Source of the DNA: JBGLNJ01 sp964353405
Lineage (GTDB): Bacteria; Chloroflexota; Anaerolineae; Fen-1058
Assembly: GCA_964353405.1 (NCBI GenBank)
Contig: CAYGWJ010000078.1
Location: 1-16,570 of the forward strand
Direction of reading: 5' to 3'
Length of the DNA stretch: 16,570 nucleotides
A program made the position numbers and the translations under genes. A model generated the notes under the pieces. It searched no databases, was not told the origin of the DNA, and was given only the letters and a program-made list of their open reading frames with translations. Shown here piece by piece: positions 1-5,600 of this stretch (positions are counted from its first letter, which is position 1; every line of letters starts with the position of its first letter).

Positions 1-21
1 AAGAATCTCAGCCCGGCGCTA

Positions 22-50
22 GAGATTCTTCGCGCTTCGCGCTCAGAATG
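22..50. repeat. dispersed imperfect-palindrome repeat, copy 1
   Basis: The sequence folds as a hairpin with an outer stem ATTCT/AGAAT and an inner stem GCGC/GCGC around a TTC loop. A second copy lies at 3987-4017 with a longer inner stem (GCCGC/GCGGC), so the stem changes while pairing is kept. Bases 1-9 (AAGAATCTC) are an inverted copy of the left edge GAGATTCTT. Both copies are followed by a CGGCGAC motif. It looks like a dispersed REP-like intergenic element; its function is unknown. Confidence 0.65.
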
Positions 51-276
51 ACAGCCGGCGACAGGCATTGGAGAGCGGTTCGATTTTTATGAGAAAGCCC
101 TATATTTTACTCTGCCTATAGCCAGGCCGCAAACTTGGAAACACACCCATTTCGCATCCTGGCCTCTTGAGAACAAGACCTATCTGTAGATAGAAAGGGC
201 GCACTGCAAAGAGCTACTGTAGCCTGCCCTCCTTTAGGGTCAACCGCGTTGATGGTATAATATCGAACTGCTTGAC
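51..276. other. intergenic region, no gene seen
   Basis: No convincing coding frame is visible. Bases 196-230 can form a hairpin: AGGGC pairs with GCCCT, then a 3x3 internal loop, then CTGCA with TGTAG using one G-U pair. It lies upstream of the predicted promoter at 233-261, so it would not be in that transcript's leader. It may belong to transcription entering from the left. I do not recognise a known riboswitch here. Confidence 0.3.
233..261 (+). promoter_or_regulatory. predicted extended -10 promoter for the NifX-like gene
   Basis: The -10 box TATAAT at 256-261 is a perfect consensus and is preceded by TGG at 253-255, giving an extended -10. The -35 at 233-238 (TTTAGG) is poor, which is tolerated in extended -10 promoters. 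Transcription would start near 268, leaving a leader of roughly 90 bases before the favoured TTG start at 361. Confidence 0.5.
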
Positions 277-360
277 GTGCGTGGTATACTGGCAATCGAG
301 GACGGGGAGCGAATTGTACACGCATCGTTTGTGCTGTGTGCGGAAGGAGAAAAGCTAAAA

Positions 361-744
361 TTGTCTGATTATGCTAACCACTACAAGATAGCCTTTGCGA
401 CCGAAGACGGCAACACCATCAGCGCTCACTTTGGCAAAGCGCCCTATTACAAAGTCGTGTATGTGGATGGCGGCCAGGTGGTTTCACAACACGTGCGCGC
501 CAAAGCACATCACGACAACGGTCACGGGCCCGGCCACAGCCACGCCGACATGTTCGCCAGCATCGCCGATTGCCAGGTGCTCGTCGTCGGCGGGATGGGC
601 ACGCCCGCTCACCAGGCGGCGCTGGCGCACGGACTGCAAGTCATCGCCACGGGCCAGCGCGACATCGCCGCCGCGCTCGAGGCCTACCTCAATGGAACGC
701 TGCAGGAGAATCCGCTGCTTATCCATGTGCCCGGCAGGCACTAG
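361..744 (+). CDS. NifX/NifB-type dinitrogenase iron-molybdenum cofactor biosynthesis domain protein
   Basis: This small single-domain protein of the NifX/NifB C-terminal family (also called the MTH1175 type) probably binds or carries a metal or metal cluster in the cytoplasm. The fold's first strand, KIAFATEDGNTISAHFG, starts 8 residues after the TTG at 361. A GGAAGGAG Shine-Dalgarno at 342-349 precedes that codon, so I prefer TTG361 (127 residues). The longer in-frame GTG at 277 would begin about 9 bases after the predicted transcription start and adds an unrelated N-terminus. A His-rich loop (about residues 50-61) and the DCQVLVVGGMG motif near residues 70-80 are typical of the family. No nif structural genes are present, so a role in nitrogenase is not supported. 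The gene converges on the nickel/cobalt transporter operon, and a metal-handling role alongside it is only inference. Confidence 0.85.
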   Translation: MSDYANHYKIAFATEDGNTISAHFGKAPYYKVVYVDGGQVVSQHVRAKAHHDNGHGPGHSHADMFASIADCQVLVVGGMGTPAHQAALAHGLQVIATGQRDIAAALEAYLNGTLQENPLLIHVPGRH

Positions 745-746
745 AG

Positions 747-779
747 CCTGACTGCTTGCCCCCGTCGCGCCAAGTCAGG
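747..779. terminator. possible bidirectional terminator stem
   Basis: CCTGACT at 747-753 is inverted at 773-779 (AGTCAGG), with a GC-rich loop between. It sits exactly between two convergent genes and overlaps the cbiO stop codon (775-777). There is no clear T tract on either side, so intrinsic terminator activity is uncertain. Confidence 0.3.
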
Positions 780-1488
780 GCTTTTCCAACCCATGCGCTT
801 CCAACAGGGCGGGATCATTCAGAATCGCGTCGGTCGAGCCGTCGGCCACGATCTGACCATTGTCCATCACCACGGTGCGCGGGAACAACTCGGCCACCAG
901 TCGCATATCGTGAGTTGAGACCAGCATCGTCTGCGGCAACTCGCGCAGCAACTTGATAAAGCCCCGGCGCGCGCGCGGGTCAAGCCCCGCCGTGGGCTCG
1001 TCGAGCACCAAGATCTCCGGGTTCATCGAAAGCACGGTGGCGATGGCGATGCGCTTCTTTTCTCCGGTGCTCAAGTGATGCGACACTCGCCTCACGTAAT
1101 CGCGCATGTGGACGGCCTCCAGCGCCAGATCCACACGCGCTCTCACTTCTGCTTCTGGCAATCCCTGGTAGAGCGGGCCAAAGGCTACATCGTCAAAGAC
1201 GGTGGGTGAAAAGAGCTGGTCGTCCGGGTCCTGAAAGACCAACCCGACTGCCGCGCGCACCCGGCCCAGGTTGCCGTTGCGCGTGTCCATCTCGCACACG
1301 CGCACCATGCCCGACGAAGGCTGGAGGATGCCGTTGAGATGCAGCATAAGCGTGGACTTGCCTGCGCCGTTCGGCCCGACGAGTGCCACCTTTTCGCCCG
1401 GCGCAATCGTCAGCGACACATCGCGCAACGCCTGATGCCCGTCCGGGTACGCAAATGAAAGGTGCTCGACCTTGATAGTATGATGCAT
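775..1488 (-). CDS. cbiO: ECF-type nickel/cobalt ABC transporter ATP-binding protein (A component)
   Basis: This ATPase powers metal uptake with the CbiQ and CbiM proteins encoded just upstream, on the cytoplasmic face of the membrane. The 237-residue protein has all nucleotide-binding motifs: Walker A GPNGAGKST (38-46), Q-loop in VFQDPDDQ (Q86), signature LSTGE (139-143, a variant of LSGGQ), Walker B ILVLDE (159-164) and the switch histidine in STHD (H193). The FQDPDDQLF stretch is characteristic of the CbiO/EcfA branch. ATG1488 lies 9 bases after the cbiQ stop, so it is the last gene of the fur-cbiM-cbiQ-cbiO operon. Nickel or cobalt cannot be decided from this subunit; nikO would be an equally valid name. 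Confidence 0.93.
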   Translation of the reverse strand: MHHTIKVEHLSFAYPDGHQALRDVSLTIAPGEKVALVGPNGAGKSTLMLHLNGILQPSSGMVRVCEMDTRNGNLGRVRAAVGLVFQDPDDQLFSPTVFDDVAFGPLYQGLPEAEVRARVDLALEAVHMRDYVRRVSHHLSTGEKKRIAIATVLSMNPEILVLDEPTAGLDPRARRGFIKLLRELPQTMLVSTHDMRLVAELFPRTVVMDNGQIVADGSTDAILNDPALLEAHGLEKP

Positions 1489-1497
1489 GATGGTTGA

Positions 1498-2304
1498 TCA
1501 ACCCCAGAACAAGAATCCGACGATGACCAGTAGCGCCAGCGTCGCCAATCCAACCCCCAGCACGCTCCACTGCGCCGGGTTGACGGGTGGCAAAGGAAAC
1601 GCGCGCACGTCGCCATCATAGCCGCGTGAAGCCATCGCCGCGTAAATCCGGTCGCCGCGCTCGAACGAGCGCAGGAACAGATTGCCTGCCATCCCGCCGG
1701 TGACGCGCGCGCGCCAAATCACGCTGCCCCCTGCGCGCGCATCGGGCTGCTCAGAATGTCCACTGCGAGCTGCCCGAGCGCGCATCAGGCGCATGGCCTC
1801 ATCCACCAACACGAACAGGTAGCGCCACATCAGCCCAACGATCGCCACCAGCAGGCGGGGAATCCTCACGGCCCGCATCGCCAGCAGCAAATCGGGGAAC
1901 GTCGTGCTCGAGGCGAGGACGATGGCCATCTGCACCGAAATCCACGACTTGATCGCGATACTGGCAAAGCGCTCCACGCCCTCTAGCGTGACCGTCAGCA
2001 TCCACGGCCCGACGGGCACAGCGGCAAGTGGCGCCCCCTTGATCGTGACGAGGACAGGCAGCGCGGCCAGCACGAACGGCAAAGCCAGCGCGGCCCGCCT
2101 GAGCACGTTGCTCACGCCCAACTCGGACATGACTTCGACCGAAAGCAGGATCGAAAAGAGCAGAATGTAGACCGGCCATGCTCTGAACGGCGCGAGCGAG
2201 GTCGCCAGGATAAACGCAAGCGCCAGCACAAATTTGACGCGCGGATCAAGGCGATGGATGAGGCTAGGCCGTGGCTGGTATGGATCGAGAAAGTGTACGT
2301 GCAT
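1498..2304 (-). CDS. cbiQ: ECF nickel/cobalt transporter transmembrane T component
   Basis: This integral-membrane coupling subunit links the ATPase to the substrate-binding CbiM. The 268-residue protein opens with the family hallmark RLDPRVKF (18-25), followed by several hydrophobic helices. It also has the two Ala-Arg-Gly-type coupling motifs that bind the ATPase: RARAARSG (175-182) and MASRGYDG (224-231), with a C-terminal membrane segment at 246-268. The ATG at 2304 has no clear Shine-Dalgarno and follows cbiM after 61 bases, a gap in which no promoter is evident. The length is normal for CbiQ/NikQ. Confidence 0.92.
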   Translation of the reverse strand: MHVHFLDPYQPRPSLIHRLDPRVKFVLALAFILATSLAPFRAWPVYILLFSILLSVEVMSELGVSNVLRRAALALPFVLAALPVLVTIKGAPLAAVPVGPWMLTVTLEGVERFASIAIKSWISVQMAIVLASSTTFPDLLLAMRAVRIPRLLVAIVGLMWRYLFVLVDEAMRLMRARAARSGHSEQPDARAGGSVIWRARVTGGMAGNLFLRSFERGDRIYAAMASRGYDGDVRAFPLPPVNPAQWSVLGVGLATLALLVIVGFLFWG

Positions 2305-2365
2305 AGTGATTGAACTCGTAGGGGCGACCCGGTGTGATCGCCCAAGTCAAACGCAAGGCTTGCCA

Positions 2366-3349
2366 TTACTGGCTCGCGCTCTCCTGGCGACTATGCCGGG
2401 CATATGCCACAACCAGCGCCACTCCAAAGACGATCAACAAGCCCAAGATGCCAGCCAGAATCGTCGCCAGCGCCCCATTCGATACACCCGGAAAAACATA
2501 GTCAGGGATGATCTCAAAAAGGGGTTTCTGCGCAGCGTCGAGAAAACCTCGTTGCTCGGCCACCCATTCCAATCCGTCCGGGTGAGTTGAGGCGATCGGC
2601 GAGGCTACCGCCAGGATCAGCGCGATGAGCAATCCGCCGAACCACACCGCCCATCCGCCCACCGGGCGCGCGTCGCCCACGCGAAACAGATCGCGCCGCG
2701 TGGCATACAGGAACGCTAGCGCGCCAACCGTGATCAATCCCTCGCCGATGCCGATCAACGCATGGATACCGCCCATCGCCGGAACGGCCACGTTGGCCGG
2801 CGACGTGCCAGAAAGCGCCAGTTGCAGCGCGCAGGCAAGCGAGGCGATAAAGATCGAGAGCCACCCGGCAACAAACCCGCCGACGAAAACACCCCATGAC
2901 TGGGCTCCCGCGAAACGCTGAACCGTTCGATAGGTAAAGTACGCCACGGTCACGCCGACGATGCCCATGTTGAAAATGTTGGCGCCCAGCGCCAGCAGGC
3001 CGCCATCCTGAAAGATGAGTGCCTGCACGCCGACGACGCACGTGAGCACCAGCACTGCCGCCCACGGCCCCAACAAGACAGTGGCGATAGCCGCGCCCAA
3101 CAGGTGACCGGACGTGCCGCCCGTCACCGAAAAGTTGAGCATCTGCCCGGCAAAGATGCACGCCGCCAGCACGCCCATCATCGGCACCTGGCGCTCACCC
3201 AAATCCTTGTTCACGCGCTTTAGCGCATAGCCGATCACGGCGAGCGACAACACCCAGAACACAATCGAGACGCCCACAGACAAAAAGCCATCGGGAATGT
3301 GCATTGCCTGCGGCGCAAACGGTGGAACAAAAGCTGGACTGGCTAACAT
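2366..3349 (-). CDS. cbiM: ECF nickel/cobalt transporter S component CbiM fused to a PDGLE (CbiN/NikN-like) domain
   Basis: This substrate-specific membrane subunit captures Ni2+ or Co2+. The 327-residue reading has the CbiM motif MHIPDGFLS at 16-24, GTSGHLLGA with His82, and IHALIGIGEG with His196. A C-terminal PDGLE domain follows (HPDGLEW at 256-262 and a final membrane helix near 293-315). The latter does the job of the separate small subunit CbiN/NikN, so all components are present. I choose ATG3349 because AGGAGG at 3355-3360 is ideally spaced; it lies inside the last codons of the upstream regulator gene, whose stop is one base away. This puts 15 residues ahead of MHIPDG, whose Met-His usually forms the mature N-terminus and part of the metal site. 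The leader ends in PQA, so it could be cleaved. ATG3304 is the alternative start. Confidence 0.92.
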   Translation of the reverse strand: MLASPAFVPPFAPQAMHIPDGFLSVGVSIVFWVLSLAVIGYALKRVNKDLGERQVPMMGVLAACIFAGQMLNFSVTGGTSGHLLGAAIATVLLGPWAAVLVLTCVVGVQALIFQDGGLLALGANIFNMGIVGVTVAYFTYRTVQRFAGAQSWGVFVGGFVAGWLSIFIASLACALQLALSGTSPANVAVPAMGGIHALIGIGEGLITVGALAFLYATRRDLFRVGDARPVGGWAVWFGGLLIALILAVASPIASTHPDGLEWVAEQRGFLDAAQKPLFEIIPDYVFPGVSNGALATILAGILGLLIVFGVALVVAYARHSRQESASQ

Positions 3350-3350
3350 G

Positions 3351-3791
3351 TTATCCTCCTTTTTTTCGTTTTGGTTTTTGACATTTGGGACATGTCCCAA
3401 ACAGCGCCAGGTGATTAAAGTTCACCGTGAACCCGTATCGTTTGCACAGCTCGTCTTCTAATGGCAGCAGCACATCGCGGTCAAGCTCCAGGGTATGCCC
3501 ACACCCCTCACACACCAAATGATGATGCGGCAGCTCACCGGCCAGCTCGTAATGTACACACCCTTCGCCCGTGTCAATCGCGGTGACGATGCCCAGTTCC
3601 TTGAGCAGCTCCAGCGTTCGATACACCGTGGCAAGATTGATGGCAGGCGTCTTGGCGCACACCCGCTGGTAGACTTGGTCGGCGGTGACGTGGCCCTCGT
3701 CGTGGATCGCATCCAGGATCATCTCGCGCTGCGGCGTCATCCGGTAGCCTCGCTTGCGCACGTTTTCGACCAGCCCGGTATGGTGCGACAT
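3351..3791 (-). CDS. Fur-family metal-responsive repressor, probably nickel-sensing (Nur-like)
   Basis: This cytoplasmic DNA-binding regulator is predicted to repress its own operon when metal is plentiful. The 146-residue protein has a winged helix with TADQVYQRV and NLATVYRTLELL (36-64). A His-rich metal region follows (His80, HHH at 89-91), with structural zinc pairs CEGC (94-97) and CPKC (134-137). I choose ATG3791, preceded by AAGGAG, over the upstream start at 3821, whose extra codons run through the operator palindrome. The gene is first in the operon with cbiM, cbiQ and cbiO; its last codons and stop (GGA GGA TAA) serve as the cbiM ribosome-binding site. Family membership is certain. 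Nickel specificity is inferred from the transporter it controls and from the TTGCAA-N4-TTGCAA operator. Zur or Fur specificity cannot be excluded. Confidence 0.9.
   Translation of the reverse strand: MSHHTGLVENVRKRGYRMTPQREMILDAIHDEGHVTADQVYQRVCAKTPAINLATVYRTLELLKELGIVTAIDTGEGCVHYELAGELPHHHLVCEGCGHTLELDRDVLLPLEDELCKRYGFTVNFNHLALFGTCPKCQKPKRKKGG
3355..3360 (-). promoter_or_regulatory. cbiM ribosome-binding site inside the regulator gene
   Basis: AGGAGG on the minus strand lies 5 bases before ATG3349 and is formed by the final coding bases of the Fur-family gene, directly before its TAA. It decides the cbiM start and implies translational coupling of regulator and transporter. Confidence 0.8.
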
Positions 3792-3805
3792 GCAACTCCT
3801 TGTTA

Positions 3806-3821
3806 TTGCAAATATTTGCAA
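3806..3821 (-). promoter_or_regulatory. Nur-box-like operator palindrome
   Basis: TTGCAAATATTTGCAA is a perfect 16-base palindrome, built from two TTGCAA half-sites separated by ATAT. It lies just downstream of the predicted -10 box (about +2 to +17) and 14 bases before the regulator ATG, so a bound repressor would block the promoter. From memory, the Nur box of Streptomyces coelicolor is TTGCAA-N5-TTGCAA, one base longer in the spacer. Confidence 0.75.
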
Positions 3822-3829
3822 CTAGAGGA

Positions 3830-3858
3830 ATTGTATCACGGCGTATGCGGGCTGTCAA
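3830..3858 (-). promoter_or_regulatory. sigma70-type promoter of the fur-cbiMQO operon
   Basis: Read on the minus strand, TTGACA (3853-3858) is followed by exactly 17 bases and TACAAT (3830-3835). This is a near-consensus housekeeping promoter. Its start point would fall at about 3823, next to the operator. Confidence 0.75.
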
Positions 3859-3920
3859 GGGGAAGGTGGGGGCACAAAAAAGGGCGTGGAGCGATGGTGT
3901 GTTCCACGCTCTGGTCGCCT

Positions 3921-4053
3921 GGGTGTGACCAAATCCGGTTGATTCGATTTGTCACCCTGCGCGAAGGGTCTCTGCCTTACAGCACGGAGATTCTTCGCCG
4001 CTTCGCGGCTCAGAATGGCAGTCAGCGGCGACCAACTGATTTTGGTCACACCC
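3921..4053. repeat. 133-bp spacer element with 13-bp inverted ends
   Basis: GGGTGTGACCAAA at 3921-3933 is perfectly inverted at 4041-4053 (TTTGGTCACACCC). A second inverted pair TGGTCGCC (3912-3919) and GGCGACCA (4027-4034) lies near it. Inside are GTCACCCTGCGCGAAGGGTC and copy 2 of the dispersed hairpin. The right end touches the stop codon of the zinc-ribbon gene. It looks like a non-coding MITE- or REP-type element. No target duplication was found. Confidence 0.5.
3987..4017. repeat. dispersed imperfect-palindrome repeat, copy 2
   Basis: This has the same layout as 22-50: ATTCT/AGAAT outer stem, TTC loop and a CG-rich inner stem, here GCCGC/GCGGC. The compensating differences from copy 1 suggest that the hairpin shape, not only the sequence, is kept. 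Confidence 0.65.
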
Positions 4054-5483
4054 TAATCAAATGTCTCGCCGCAATGGGGACAAGAAAAGTCGCGCGCGGT
4101 GACGGTCGCCCCGCATTTGGGACAACTCAAGGTGAACTGCGCGCCGCAGACGGCACACATGATCGCGTCGTCGCTCACCGTCGAGCCACATTCGGGGCAG
4201 ACGAGTTGACCGCAGGCCGGGCAGGTGTCCGCTCCATCCGGGAGCGGCGCGCGACATTTGGGGCAGCGGCCTGAAAGGTCGAGGCCGCACGAGGGGCACG
4301 TCTCAGCGCTGGCGTTCACTTCAGCGCCACAGCGTGGGCAGGCCAGTGCAAACTGGACGCCACAAAAATCGCACGAGGTGTCGTCTTCCGCGACAGCCGC
4401 GCCGCAGTTGGGGCAGAGAAATTGATGGCACGCAGGACACTCGACCGTGCCGAACCAGAGCCGGGCCTGGCACCTGGGGCAACGGGTGGCGACCTCGGCG
4501 CCGCAGCCAGTACAGACCAATTCATCCTCGAACAAGCGCGCATGACACTTGCGGCACAAGATCTGCCCGCACTCGGGGCAAGGTCCAACCGTCGGGTCAA
4601 AGCGCTTGCCGCACTGCGGACATCTGACTCGGACCGGCACGACCATGTCCGCCGGGGTGACAGCCCTGGCGGGCACGGCCGCTTTTTCGGCCGGCAATGT
4701 ATTGTGGCACTGCGGGCAATCGAGCGGCGCGCCCCAGATATCTGCAAATCCGCACGAGGGGCATTTGCGCGCAAACAGCCTGTCGCAACTGGGGCAGATC
4801 GGCGTCGAGGCCAGCAGCCGCTCACCACAATCGGGACAGGCCAGGTAAAGCTCCAACCCACAAGCCGTACAACGTTCGTCGTCGTCGCCGGTCAATGCCA
4901 GGCAGCGCGGACAGAACGTCGAGCCGCAGTCGCTGCAGACGCCATCTTCGCGGCGAACGGCCGCGCCGCAGTGCGGGCACGGCGTCTCACCGGCCAGCAC
5001 GTCGGCGGGAACAATCTCGGCCTCATACAGTTGTGCACCACACTGCGAGCAGGTCTTGGCTTCAGCGTCTACCTCGGTTCCGCAATCAGGGCAGGTCAAC
5101 ACAAATTTCTCGCCGCACTTTTGGCACTGCATGTCATCAGCGGTCAATGCCGCGCCGCAATTGGGACAGCGCTCCCCACCGCAACTTTTACAGGTCGTGA
5201 GGTCGGCGTCCATCCGAGTGCCGCAGTGAGGACAAGGCCTGGTCGCGGAAAGCGTGGCACCGCAGTTGCGGCAAATCGCATCCTGCGGACTCGCCTCATG
5301 CTCGCACATCGGGCAGAGGAGCTGCCAAGTTGCGCCGCAGTGCGGACAGGTGGTATCGTCCGGACCGATGGCTGCGCCGCATTCGGGGCACAAATCCTGT
5401 CCACAATAGGGGCAGGCTTCGCTTCCAACCGGCAAAGTGCGAGAGCAAGCGGGGCACGCGAGAACGGCACTGTTTGCAGACAT
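4053..5483 (-). CDS. giant tandem zinc-ribbon protein (18 modules)
   Basis: The function is unknown. The 476-residue protein consists entirely of double-CxxC zinc ribbons: I count 36 CxxC motifs, and all 72 cysteines belong to them. In 17 of 18 modules the loop between the two knuckles is exactly 10 residues (11 in module 10). Spacers between modules alternate 4 and 7 residues in a repeating A-B-C order, broken by longer linkers after modules 3 (9), 6 (20) and 10 (28). B modules (2, 5, 8, 12, 14, 17) share an acidic DD or ED before the second knuckle. No signal peptide, membrane segment or catalytic domain is visible. Such ribbons bind zinc and serve as protein, RNA or DNA binding modules. 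ATG5483 has GGAGG 6 bases upstream. The gene appears monocistronic, with its own promoter. Confidence 0.85.
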   Translation of the reverse strand: MSANSAVLACPACSRTLPVGSEACPYCGQDLCPECGAAIGPDDTTCPHCGATWQLLCPMCEHEASPQDAICRNCGATLSATRPCPHCGTRMDADLTTCKSCGGERCPNCGAALTADDMQCQKCGEKFVLTCPDCGTEVDAEAKTCSQCGAQLYEAEIVPADVLAGETPCPHCGAAVRREDGVCSDCGSTFCPRCLALTGDDDERCTACGLELYLACPDCGERLLASTPICPSCDRLFARKCPSCGFADIWGAPLDCPQCHNTLPAEKAAVPARAVTPADMVVPVRVRCPQCGKRFDPTVGPCPECGQILCRKCHARLFEDELVCTGCGAEVATRCPRCQARLWFGTVECPACHQFLCPNCGAAVAEDDTSCDFCGVQFALACPRCGAEVNASAETCPSCGLDLSGRCPKCRAPLPDGADTCPACGQLVCPECGSTVSDDAIMCAVCGAQFTLSCPKCGATVTARDFSCPHCGETFD

Positions 5484-5562
5484 GGTGAACCTCCGTTGGG
5501 GAAAATGAGAATCGTAAGTCGGAAATCTGACATCGAACCTCTGACCTCAGACACTTGTCGAT

Positions 5563-5592
5563 AGTGTATCACAATTGCCGTGGCACTGCCAG
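5563..5592 (-). promoter_or_regulatory. predicted promoter of the zinc-ribbon gene
   Basis: On the minus strand CTGGCA (5587-5592), an 18-base spacer and TACACT (5563-5568) with an upstream TGA (extended -10) lie just past the stop codon of the GHL10 gene. The leader would be about 70 bases. Confidence 0.45.
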
Positions 5593-5600
5593 ACGAAAGA

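Noticed and set aside
361..744. Evidence of a nitrogen-fixation cluster
   Set aside because: The NifX/NifB-type domain is widespread in non-fixing bacteria, and no nifHDK, nifEN or complete nifB is present.
775..3349. Cobalamin riboswitch controlling the cbi operon
   Set aside because: The space between the predicted transcription start (about 3823) and the first ATG (3791) is about 30 bases, filled by the palindrome; there is no room for a cobalamin riboswitch.
3495..4274. Plus-strand open frame of 259 codons crossing the regulator promoter
   Set aside because: It spans the operator, the spacer repeats and the antisense of two real genes; no domain or start signal is seen.
4422..5564. Plus-strand open frame of 380 codons opposite the zinc-ribbon gene
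   Set aside because: It is the shadow of the regular CxxC codons on the other strand, with no recognisable domain or ribosome-binding site.
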